Below are positions 11,958-21,990 of a DNA stretch of 64,000 nt, piece by piece. Positions within the stretch are counted from its first letter, which is position 1; every line of letters begins with the position of its first letter. The position numbers and the translations under genes were made by a program. Source of the stretch: Ipomoea triloba (Eukaryota > Streptophyta > Magnoliopsida > Solanales > Convolvulaceae); the NCBI RefSeq assembly GCF_003576645.1, contig NC_044925.1, positions 8,010,715 to 8,074,714 on the forward strand, given 5' to 3'. The notes below the pieces were generated by a model. That model ran no database searches. It worked only from the letters and a program-made list of their open reading frames with translations, and was not told the DNA's origin.

Positions 11958-13453
11958 ATGTTAGGTGTTTGTGCAAGAAGAAAGCATATTTCAGGTGTTT
12001 ATGTCTCAAAGATTGGAAACCGGGATCCAAGCATGTTGAAGCGTTAAATGAGGGTGAATCAGGGTGATTTCAAGGCAAAATGGTGCAAGAATGAATGACC
12101 AAAATCATAACAAAGTTCAACGGAGCAGCGAAACAAGGATTTAAGTCAAACCGTACCACCGGGAGGATGTCAAGTTGCTGGTCACGGTGACCAGCAGAGT
12201 GACACCCTTGACACATTCTGATTAGTGTCAAGCTGCTGGTCACGGTGTGACCAGCAGCTTGACGACCACTCATCAGAAAGTGGTCACGGGAGTCACGGTG
12301 GAGGTCACGCCGTGACCTCCACAGTGACCACCGTGACCACTTTGCTGATTTCAGTGGTCACTCTGCTGGTCATGGCGTGACCAGCAGAGTGACGACTGAA
12401 ATCTGCAAAGTCGTGGCCTGGTCACGTTGGTGGTCACACCGTGACCACCACCGTGACCAGGCAAATTGGTGGCGGTTTTTTTGGCGCAATTTCATTAGTA
12501 TAAATTGGTTTAGGCTTTATTTTGAACTTATCTTTCAAATTTCTGAAGTCCTCTTTTAGGTTTTCTCTCTAGAAACACTTTAGAACATATTTTAGTTGCA
12601 AATCCATTACTTTTTAGGGAGATTTAGAGAAGAATTACTCTTTGTAATTGCAAATTCCGTTACAATTTCATATTCAAATATTATATAATCATTCAAGTAA
12701 GTATTTCAATTTCTTCTTTTTGCAATTCTCAATTTCCTTTTGCATTAAATTCCTTGCTTATTATTCCAATTGTTTTAATCTTCAATTTCATTATGAGTAG
12801 TTGAATCCTTTATGGATTTAGATTGAATTTCCTTGTATGAATGCTTATATGAACTACATTGTTTAATCTAGGTTTTTCATTGTTCTTATTATGAATGTGG
12901 TTGTGGAAATAGGATATTATTTGACACTTGCATTGGTTATGATCCAACCTTTCAAGAGTTTTATGGAATTGGTGTTTCACCTATGAGAATAGGGATTCAC
13001 CATGGCCAATCCTTCCCACATTTCTAACTTGCCCTTGAGAAAGGGAAGTTGGAAGGAATTATGCACACAAGGTGTTTGATTAAATACCTCACCTAGTCTA
13101 ATTGCTATGAGAATGGGATTAGAACTTTGGTGGTAGCCAATGTCCACGAGAGTGGCATTGGCATTAGCGTGATTTCCTCATTTCATTGTTTAGCATTGTT
13201 TAGCCTAGAATCTTAGAGCATTAAAGCAGCATTTGTACATGGTTATTTGATTTAAATCCTATTCTTTATCATTGTTTAGTACTTTAATCAATTACTTGTT
13301 TTATATTGATCTCATGCAATCACATACATCATTTTGGTTAGCTTTCAAACGCTCGATGAACTCGTGTTTAATCCCTTGCTACTCAAATCCCTCCTAGCCA
13401 TTCCTAGAGGACGACACTCACTAAATTAAACCACTAAAAATACAACTTTCACA
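11958..13453 (+). repeat. LTR-like repeat (possible Ty3/gypsy solo LTR)
   Basis: A long non-coding block with the feel of a large gypsy-type LTR. A hairpin-rich segment (12177-12461) is followed by a leader-like AT-rich region with TTTTAGGTTTTCTCTCTAG, then text with repeated CCTATGAGAATAGGGATT / GCTATGAGAATGGGATTAG motifs, ending near GAGGACGACACTCACTAAAT. Boundaries were set by a TG near 11958 and CA near 13453. No target duplication was confirmed and no coding region is attached, so the class is inferred. Confidence 0.4.
12177..12461. repeat. Cluster of adjacent GTGACC hairpins
   Basis: At least five hyphenated palindromes sit side by side, all built on GGTCAC..GTGACC. 12177-12195: GCTGGTCAC-G-GTGACCAGC. 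12227-12263: a perfect 17-bp stem with a 3-nt loop. 12298-12322: a 12-bp stem, GTGGAGGTCACG, enclosed in a wider AAAGTGGTCACGG/CCGTGACCACTTT pair (about 12278-12343). 12351-12400: a ~16-bp stem with small mismatches. 12417-12461: a nested CCTGGTCACG / GGTGGTCAC pair. Transcribed, it would fold into a row of strong stem-loops. Confidence 0.85.
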
Positions 13454-13919
13454 ATTACAACTCAGAAACAGGGACAGGACCAAAGAAGTGAGAGAGCCAT
13501 GAGAAAATGGTCAAGAATATCTAAAGAAATAGCAGAAGATAAAGCCTCCCCCTCTCCCAAAAAAAAATAAAATTAAAGGAGCATATTAATAGCCCTTTAT
13601 ATAAGACAAAGAGATGTATTCATTACAGAAAGCTTCACCTTCTTAGACACATGATCGCCACTGCAGCGCTGTTGGCGCACTTTATTTATGACCTCCTCAT
13701 GTATATTGAAGGTTAATTCTGGACTTCCCAACTCCCATGGACGAGAAAACTCCTGCAGTAGCTAATTATTGAACCTTTTAGAAATAACTTCACTGATTGA
13801 GCTATTGCACATATTATAGTATCATAATGTATTACCAGAAATAAGTGCACTAGTAAAACAAGTGAATTAAGATAGACCAGATGAGTAAAAAGGAAGCAGT
13901 TGTGCATACCATACTTGCC

Positions 13920-13967
<48 letters not shown>

Positions 13968-14146
13968 CAACAGCAGCAACTATCTTTATGGTAACATCAA
14001 GAAAATGCAACTTAAGTACTTTTAATTGTATTGCTTTGAAAACAATGAAACTAAAATTAAAATGTACTTATTCTATATTTATGGATTAGAGTGCTTAAAA
14101 GAAAAGGCTAATCGCAATACACATAACTAATCAAAACACAAAAAGT
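13454..14146. other. Intergenic DNA with a TA microsatellite
   Basis: No coding signal. A (TA)n tract occupies 13922-13967. The short frames across it are not convincing. Confidence 0.5.
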
Positions 14147-14492
14147 AGCTTAAGCTTAAAAGTTATCAGGTAGAAGCTGAAATCTGAAAAGTTGTTAAGT
14201 TATCTGTTATGCTTAAAATGTGGAGAAAAATTAATTTTTTGATAAGTTGATAGATGTAAAAAGACTAAAATGGACATCTTCATAAAATTTAAATAGTTTT
14301 AAATTTAAATAGGTTTGTTTACATATTAAAATATAAAATAATGAAACCAATATATTTTAATAAAATATAAATAAGGACATATATTTGAAAATATATAAAG
14401 TAAAACAAAATATTTATAATTCATAAAATTAGTTCATACAAAAATTAATGTTCAAACACACAAATGTCAAATTGAAATTACAACCAAACATA

Positions 14493-15406
14493 TAGGGATG
14501 TCAATCAGGCCAGCCCAGTCGGTTTCGGGCTAGCCCTGTCGTGTTGTCGGGCTTATCGGATTCGGGTTGTCTGTTAATTATTATTTTAATTTCGGATTCG
14601 GGTTAGCCCTAACCCTAACCTTCGGGTTGTCGAGCTTATCGGGCGGGTTAGACTATTTGAACTAAAACCGAAAATGAATACTTAAATTCGATAAAACGGG
14701 TCAAGTCGTCAACCGGATCCGGATTCGTTAGAACGGGTCAATCGGATAAGCATTGAGCACATTAAAATTTAACAAATGCAATTGCAACGGTTCGGTTTCG
14801 GTTCGAATTTAATTCGACTCGGTGTTCGGTTCAGTTTAAGACCCCCAAATTTTAACATTTCCTAAGCGACAAGACGGTCAAGGGACTTAACGGTGCGTTG
14901 TAATAACTATGCATGAAACATCACATAACTCAAATCCAAAATCTAATATCTAAATATTAAATACCAACATAACAAATTAACAATTTATAGGTGAGTTCAT
15001 CTTTAGTATTTTTTTTTATCACTAGGTACATTTTTAAATAAAATTTTAATAAATATATATTATATATAATTAATAAATAAATAAATATATATATATATAT
15101 ATATTAATTATATGTAATATATATTTATATTTATATATTTATTAAATTTTTATTTAAAAATGTACCTAGGGATAAAAAAGATACTAAAGATGAACTCACC
15201 TATAAATTTCAAGTATGTTATGTTTCACATCACTTCTATAATAAAGAATAGTTTTAAATTGTTCGGGCTATCGGGCCATCGGGCTTATCGGTTTCGGGCT
15301 CATCGAGCTAATTTTTTTATCGGGCTAACCCGTTCAGGCTATAGCCCTGTCGGTTTCGGGTTTTTTCGGGCTAGCCCATCGGTTTCGGGCCCAGTTGACA
15401 TCCCTA
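14493..15406. mobile_element. hAT-type non-autonomous element, 914 bp
   Basis: Terminal inverted repeats TAGGGATGTCAA (left) and TTGACATCCCTA (right) are flanked by a perfect 8-bp duplication CAAACATA (14485-14492 and 15407-15414), the hAT hallmark. The termini are lined with GGGCTTATCGG / GGTTTCGGGCTAGCCC motifs typical of this plant family. There is no transposase; a 95-codon frame at its 3' end is chance. A second foldback (14982-15209) lies in its centre. Confidence 0.92.
14982..15209. repeat. Near-perfect foldback inside the hAT element
   Basis: 28 bp starting AATTTATAGGTGAGTTCATC at 14982 are perfectly complementary to the end at 15209, and pairing continues through GGTACATTTTTAAATAAAA with few mismatches to an AT-only loop. 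It is probably a small MITE nested in the hAT element, or an AT-rich hairpin expansion. Confidence 0.8.
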
Positions 15407-16218
15407 CAAACATATTAAAAAGAAAATACCAGAAGGATTTTAATTAAGAGGGGTAAAAAATACTTTGTATCATTTATTTAAAATAATAAGGATAAAGATG
15501 GAAAAAAAAAAGTTAAAAAGCTACTAGCTTATTTTTGAACATTATTGGCTCTTATTATAAGTGTAGATTTTAAATAAATGACATCATTTAACCCACCCAA
15601 TTAAAACTCTTTTAGCCTTTTCAATTCGATCAATATGTTTCGTTGTAATTTTAATTTGACATGTGTTTGAACAATAATTTTTGTATGAACTAATTTTATT
15701 AATTATAAATATTTTGTTTTACTTTATATATTTTTAAATATATGTTCTTTATATTTTTATTAAAATATATTGATTTCATTATTTTATATTTTAATATGTA
15801 AACAAACCTATTTAAATTTAAAACTATTTAAATTTTTTGAAAATGTCATTTTTAGTCTTTTTACATTTATCAACTTATCAAAAAGCTAATTTTACCAAAC
15901 ACTTTTAAGCATAACAACTAGCTTAACAGCTCTTCAGATTTCAGCTTCGAGCTTATAGATTTTCAGCTTTCAGCTACTTTTTAGCTTTCAACTACCTTTT
16001 CAGCTAGGTTTGCCAAACATAGCATATCTAAAGTAACTTTTCAAAACAAGCTCTTATTTTGAGCTACTAGCTTATTTTGGAAACATTACCAAACATAGTT
16101 TATAGCTTATTAGTAGTTTAAAATAAACTATAAGCTCCTAAATAAGTTATGCCAAACAGAGCCTTAGACTATCATTTTTATACTAGCGTTATTACAAAGT
16201 TGCAAACATTTATTTTAT

Positions 16219-16594
16219 GGCAAAAACTTGTATGAGACCGTAATCCGTGAGACAGGTCGGATAATTAATTAATGGGTTAATTAGGCAGTTTCAAGTTCCT
16301 ACTAGATCTGTTTCCCTCTTTGTTTCTCTGCCACATGATTTATTCTCCACTCTCACGCCTCCCATCTTCTTCGCCTCCTATGGCCTCATATCCTGCCCGA
16401 GCCTTCGCCTCCTCCTCCACCTCCCATCTCCTCCGCCTCGATTTCCACTGCTACTCCAACTCCCATGATCATTGCAACTTACAGAGAATTTTTGTATAGC
16501 CCTATAGAAGCACACACACTGCTAAAACTACTAAGATCAGAAGTAACATTTTGTCTATTGAGACCCGTGATACGATCTCATACAAGTGTTACCC
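16219..16594. mobile_element. MULE-derived MITE, 376 bp
   Basis: Flanked by a perfect 9-bp duplication TTATTTTAT (16210-16218 and 16595-16603), diagnostic of Mutator-like elements. Its left ~340 bp is the reverse complement of the right arm of the larger MULE (about 20520-20869), and its right ~36 bp (ending CATACAAGTGTTACCC) is the reverse complement of that MULE's left terminus. It is therefore an internal-deletion derivative of the same family, inserted in the opposite orientation. No coding capacity. Confidence 0.9.
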
Positions 16595-17744
16595 TTATTT
16601 TATTAGTGACAATTATAATCAGGGTAACACTTGTGTGAGACCGTCTCACGGGTCTCAATCCGTGAGACGGGTCGGATCTTATTCATGGGTCAACCAAGCG
16701 GTTCACGCTCCTACCAGATCTATTTCTCTCTGTTTCTCTACCACATGATTTCTTCTCCACTCTCATTTGTATCAAATTTCACTCTGTTTTGATTTTGTTC
16801 TAACACTACTCCATTTATCTCTCTCTCTCGCTTCCTTCTCTTTCTCTTCCATTTTTCCTTCCTAGAAGCTAATTCAAACCCAGACGTTGAGCCATTGCTA
16901 TCCTTCAAAATCGTTACACACACTTTTAATAAGCTGTGGGATTGGAACTCCAGCATCGATTAGTGTGGGTGGATTGGTGTTTCTTGCCAAAACAACCGGG
17001 TTTCTCGCCCGATTCTTGAAGGTTTCGACCTCTAGGGTTCATTCCAATAACTTACTTCGCTGACCCAGCTCCAAGTTCTCAACATCAAGCAGAATCACTT
17101 CATTGACCATGCAAATGTTCTTCTTTAGTTTTCATCTAACTTCGAAGTTTCTTCCTTACAATGGTGCATTCCTCTTCACAATCACAGGTTTCAACAGTGC
17201 GTCTTCTTCAAAACAGTGTGTATTTCTTCATCACGTTATTTTTTCATCTTCGCACATTATATTGCTAACATGAGAGTTGAAATTTGAATTTTCACTGAGG
17301 ATTTTCGAAGTGAAGCATTATACAGTGGTGAATTTGAGTTTGGGATAGTTTTAATGCACAATTTGATGTTATTATGAACTAGAACTAGAATGTGCTAGGG
17401 ATTGAGGAAAACTCAATTTGTGCATTTTGAAATTAAGCAATAAGGTGATGGTCGAAGTGCAATGTGCACTGTTTCAAATCTGTGTAGTTTTGCAAGATGC
17501 ATTTCAATGTATTTGGTATAATGGTATTGATGCTTTTTTCTCCTGTTAATACATGAGTCCATGCAACCTCTTGTCTCTATTTTATTTACATTTTAGCTGG
17601 AATTTGTTTCTTGTTTAGATCATGTATGCATTTGGTTGTTTCTTCCCTATACTTTGTTGTTCTTTCTGTTTCTGTATTTGTGTTAATGGATGATTGATAA
17701 AGTTGCTGGTAGTATTGTATATAAGCTTTCAAATCAATACTTAC

Positions 17745-19285
17745 TGCTATAAAGTACTGCATTTAGGCTATAAAGTATTGTATTTAAGACTTAAAGTATT
17801 AAATATATCTACCTTAAACTATGCATGAGATTTGTGCTATGAAGTATTACATTTAGGCTATAAAGTATTGTGTTTAAGACTTAAAGTATTGATTATATAT
17901 GTTTTAGATTTGTTCTACGAAGTATTACATTTAGGTTATAAATTATTGTGTTTAAGACTTAAAGTATTAAATATATCTATCTTAAACTGTGTATTAGATT
18001 TTTGCTATGAAGTATTACATTTAGGCTATAAAGTATTGTGTTTAAGGCGTAAAGTATTGATTATATCTAACTTAAACTATGTATTAGATTTTTGCTACGA
18101 ATTATTACATTTAGGCTATAAAGTATTGTGCTTAAGGCTTATAGTATTAAATAATCTACCTTAAACTGTGTACTAGACTTGTGCTATGAAGTATTATTTT
18201 TAGGATATAAAGTATTGTGTTTAAGGCGTAAAGTATTGGTTATATCTATCTTAAACTGTGTATTAGATTTGTGCTATGAAGTATTATATTTAGGCTATAA
18301 AGTATTGTGTTTAAGGCTTAAAGTATTGATTATATATGTTTTAGATTTGTGCTATGAAGTATTACATTTACGATATAAAGTATTGTGTTTAAGACTTAAA
18401 TTATTAAATATATCTAACTTAAACTGTATACTAGATTTGTGTTATAAAGTATTACATTTAGGCTATAAACTATTGTGTTTAAGGAGTAAAGTATCGATTA
18501 TATCTGCCTTAAACTGTCTATTAGATTTGTATTATAAAGTATTACATTTAGGTTATAAAGTATTGTGTTTAAGACTTAAAATATTAAATATATCTAACTT
18601 AAACTGTGTACTAGATTTGTGCTATGAAGTATTACTTTTAGGCTATAAAGTAGTGTTTAAGGCGTAAAGTATTATTTATATCTACCTTAACTGTGTATTA
18701 GATTTGTGCTATGAAGTATTACATTTACGCTATAAACTATTGTGTTTAGGCTTAAATTATTAAATATATCTACTTTAAACTGTGTACTAGATTTGTGCTA
18801 CTAAGCATTACATTTAGGCTATAAATTATTCTGTTTAAGACGTAAAGTATTGATTATATATACCTTGAACTGTGCATTAGATTTGTGCTATGAAGTATTA
18901 CGTTTAGGCTATAAAGTATTGTGTTTAAGGCTTAAAGTATTAAATATATTTACCTTAAATTGTGTTTTTGATTCTTGCTATGAAGTATTACATTTAGGTT
19001 ATAAAGTATTATTGTGTTTAGGACTTAAAGTATTAAATATATCTACCTTAATATGTCATATGTGTACTAGATTTGTGTTATGAAGTATTACATTTAGACT
19101 ATAAAGTATTGTGTTTAAGACTTAAACTATTAAATATATCTACCTTATACTGTGCATTAGATTTGTGCTATGAAGTATTACATTTAGGCTATAAAGTATT
19201 GTATTTAAGGCTTAAAGTATTCATTATAGCTACCTTAAACTGTGTATTAGATTTGTGTTATGAAGTATTACATTTAGGCTATAAA
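17745..19285 (+). repeat. ~90-bp minisatellite inside the MULE
   Basis: About 17 imperfect tandem copies of a ~90-bp unit (landmarks GCTATGAAGTATTACATTTA and AGTATTGTGTTTAAGGCTTA), with some 78-bp variants. The array continues at 19953-20105 after a nested MITE. Because 90 is divisible by three, plus-strand frames translate as a 30-residue repeat (CYEVLHLGYKVLCLRLKVLN..). Frequent stops and the lack of a gene context argue against a protein. Confidence 0.9.
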
Positions 19286-19952
19286 GGCTATGTTTGGCAA
19301 ACCTAGCTGAAAAGGTAGCTGAAAGCTGAAAAGTAGCTGAAAACTGAAAAGCTATAAGCTCGAAGCTGAAATCTGAAAAATTATTAAGCTAGCTGTTATG
19401 CTTAAAAGTGTTTGGTAAAATTAATTTTTTGATAAACTGATAAATGTAAAAAGACTAAAAAGGACATCTTCATACAATTGAAATAATTTTAAATTTAAAC
19501 ATGTTTGTTTCTATATTAAAATATAAAATAGTGAAATCAATATATTTCAATAAAATATAAAGTAAGAACATATATTTGAAAACATATAAAGTAAAAAAAA
19601 AAATGTTTATAATTCATAAGATTAGTTCATACAAAAATCAATGTTCAAACACATGTCAAATTGAAATTACAACCAAACATATTGAAGAGAAAAAGTCAAA
19701 AAAGTTTAGCCAAAAAGGTTTTAATTGAGAAGGGTAAATGATGCCATTTCTTTAAAATAATAAGGTTAAAGATGGAAAAAAAGTTAGGAAGCTATTAGCT
19801 TATTTTGAAACGCTACCTAAGGTAGCGTTCAAAAATAAGCTCTTATTTTAAGCTACTAGCTTATTTTAGGAACATTACCAAACAGAGTTTATAGCTTATT
19901 AGTAGCTTAAAATAAGCTATAAGCTCCTAAATAAGCTCTACCAAACAGAGCC
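19286..19952. mobile_element. Tourist-like MITE, 667 bp, in the minisatellite
   Basis: Termini GGCTATGTTTGGCAAA (left) and, reversed, GGCTCTGTTTGGTAGA (right). It cuts a repeat unit exactly, with AAA on both sides (19283-19285, 19953-19955), consistent with a 3-bp duplication. It is the full-length relative of the copies nested at 14147-16164. Confidence 0.8.
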
Positions 19953-21064
19953 AAAGTATTGTGTTTAAGGCTTAAAGTATTCATTATATATATTCTAGAT
20001 TTGTGCTATGAAATATTACATTTAAGCTATAAAGTATTGTATTTAAGGCTTAAAGTATTGATTATATATATGTTTTAGATTATATTTGTGCTATGAAATA
20101 TTACATTTCCGTTCAAAATATGCCATAATTTGAAAGGTCATGATGTCACATGAATAGTTAGTAACTAATTTATGTCTGGACTCACTTCTTGCAGCTGTAA
20201 TAATTCCTGCACTTCCTGCTGCAGCACCTGGGCAAAACTGTAAGAACATATTTGAGTTCTCTCATTTTTTTAAAAAAAAAATTGGATATCCAACCCCTCA
20301 TATTTGTTTAAACCAATGGAAATCTCTGAAATAAAGTTAAAGCTAAGTAAGAAATTGGCTGCAATTCAAACTTTGTTTTTAGTTTGAGGTGCTCTCTCTT
20401 GGATTTCCCATGATTCTACTTGATGTTGGTTGGTAACATAGATTCTTAATCACACGCCTTAAATACCCCTAAAACGAAACAGTATTAGGTTCCAGCTTCT
20501 GATTTTCTAATTATGTTGTAGACAAAATGTTACTTCTGATCTTAGTAGTTTTAGCAGTGTGTGTGCTTCTATATGGCTATACAAAAATTCTCTGTACGTT
20601 GCAATGATCATGGGAGTTGGAGTAGCGGTGGAAATCGAGGCGGAGGAGATGGGAGGTGGAGGAGGAGGCGAAGGCTCGGGCAGGAGATGAGGCCATAGGA
20701 GGCGAAGAAGATGGGAGGCGTGAGAGTGGAGAATAAATCATGTGGTAGAAAAACAAAGAGGGAAACAGATCTAGTAGGAACTTGAAACCGTCTAATTAAC
20801 CCATTAATTAATTATCCGACCCGTCTCACGGATTGAAATCCGTGAGACGGTCTCAGACAAGTTTTTGCCTTATAATCAATATCTCCTATATTATCTTGCA
20901 TTCATATAATTTGAATTATTGATTTAAATAAATAAATTCAACAATCAATTACCTATGCATGAACATCTCCTATATAATCTTGTATTAATATATACTTTGA
21001 AGTACTTATTTTAAAATAATCATTGTGCATTATCACATTCGCACAATGCGCGAGAAAAAATTAG

Positions 21065-21492
21065 TTACTAAAATAAGCTCTGCAACCATGAACACCAATA
21101 GAGAATCAACCTTGAGCTCTAGTTCCATCAAGTTCGATCCATTTTTCTTTTTAATCTGATGTTCTATTTGGTTTTATTTTATTTTTTCGCTGCTATGGCA
21201 ATGGGCATTGCGTTCTTCCAAATCAAGAAAAAGAAGATGCTTTGGCGGGTCGGGACGTTGGGATTGGGGATTCAACTTTTTGAGAGAAGATTAAGAAAAA
21301 GTCAGTGATTAAATGTTACTATTTCAAATTAAATGTTACTTGCTTTTTTTTTTTTTTAATGTCTGTAATAATGCTAATTTTGTGTACACTTATTAATCAA
21401 CTGAACAATTTTTAGTAAAGACTGAAATTAAATCGAATGACATATTTACATCATTTGTTAAATATTATATACTTTGAAATCATTAATTAACC
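21065..21492. other. Intergenic DNA
   Basis: AT-rich sequence between the Helitron end and the helicase fragment. No coding or RNA signal was seen. Confidence 0.4.
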
Positions 21493-21735
21493 TTAAAGAT
21501 TGGGTTGCCTGTAATGTTAATGAGAAATATTGACCACACTTTTGACATTTGCAATGGTACTCAGTTGGTTGTAACGAAGTTAGCTGACCATGTTATAGAA
21601 GCACGCATATTGGCAATGACAAATGCTAACACCAATGTACTAATAGCTAGAATGACTATCACTCCATCAAATTACAATAGATTCTCAATTCTTTTTGGCC
21701 AAGCTCCTGTGCCTCTTGGAATGAGCGGGGTTTAG
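21493..21735 (+). pseudogene. Helitron helicase (Pif1-like) C-terminal fragment
   Basis: The plus frame reads KIGLPVMLMRNIDHTFDICN followed by GTQLVVTKLADHVIEARIL and LIARMTITPSNYNRF. This is the conserved C-terminal part of plant RepHel helicases (GVPVMLLRNID..GLCNGTRL..). Only ~75 residues remain; the rest of the Rep/helicase is absent, and the frame then loses similarity. It shows that an autonomous Helitron once inserted here. It is not evidently part of the neighbouring non-autonomous copies. Confidence 0.8.
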
Positions 21736-21937
21736 TTGGGTAAACTCGGACCGTAAAACGATTGGAGAAATATCCAAAACACCTCATAGGTCTACACACA
21801 CATAGATTCTAAAATGACTAGCTAGGAGTATTTAAAAAAAAAAAAACACTTGTTTTTAGTATAACCACAATAGATTTTGAAATGATTATTTGGAAACACT
21901 TAAAACCCTCATCACAAAATAGTTGATACATTTACAT

Positions 21938-21943
21938 TTTATT
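21938..21943 (-). terminator. Polyadenylation signal of SAG101
   Basis: AATAAA on the minus strand, 48 bases downstream of the SAG101 stop codon (21991-21993). Confidence 0.5.
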
Positions 21944-21990
21944 CACAACAGATTTTCAATGAAACAGAAGTTGTAGCAACAAATGATTTT

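Larger units (their letters stand above)
14147..16164. mobile_element. Nested MITE complex (two copies in opposite orientation)
   Basis: Copy A (plus) runs from about 14147, is interrupted by a hAT element (14493-15406), resumes to about 15550, and its right end is 16024-16164, finishing ATGCCAAACAGAGCC. Inside it lies copy B in reverse (about 15560-16023), whose outer terminus CAGCTAGGTTTGCCAAACAT is the complement of the left end of the related element at 19286. Both carry the AGCTGAAA / TTCAGCTT repeats and the same AT-rich core (TTCATACAAAAATTAATGTT and its complement). Together they form a long foldback. Confidence 0.7.
16622..20869. mobile_element. Mutator-like element, 4248 bp, non-autonomous
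   Basis: Flanked by a perfect 9-bp duplication TTATAATCA (16613-16621 and 20870-20878). The termini are GGGTAACACTTGTGTGAGAC (left) and, reversed, GGCAAAAACTTGTCTGAGAC (right), with similarity of about 150 bp in the arms. No transposase is recognisable. The interior holds GC-richer, gene-like DNA at both sides (16960-17200; 20640-20720 with GGAGGAGATGGGAGGTGG-type repeats), a ~90-bp minisatellite and a nested MITE. A short stretch at about 20195-20239, with a possible AG acceptor before it and a GT after it, reads AVIIPALPAAAPGQNC and could be a captured exon, making this a Pack-MULE candidate. Confidence 0.88.
16165..21064 (+). mobile_element. Helitron 3' half (H5), split by two MULE insertions
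   Basis: Three pieces are collinear with the Helitron family: 16165-16218 (TTAGACTATCATTTTTA and GTTGCAAACATTTATTTTAT), 16595-16621 (TTATTTTATTAGTGACAATT) and 20870-21064 (CTCCTATATTATCTTGCATT to the terminal hairpin CGCACAATGCGCG and a degraded TTAG|T end). Between them lie two elements, each with its own 9-bp duplication. The 5' half is absent; the MITE complex abuts at 16164. Confidence 0.8.

Noticed and set aside
12177..12461. CRISPR array
   Set aside because: The palindromes are adjacent, unequal and share only a short core; no direct repeats with unique spacers; plant nuclear DNA.
15549..15572. A reversed Helitron 5' end (GGCTCTTATTATAAGTGTAG)
   Set aside because: Only partly similar to the family terminus, with no matching body or 3' end on the minus strand.
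17832..18667. Protein with CYEVLHLGYKVLCLRLKVLN repeats as a host gene
   Set aside because: Minisatellite inside a non-autonomous MULE; stops interrupt the frame and there is no gene structure. Kept only as a curiosity in the findings.
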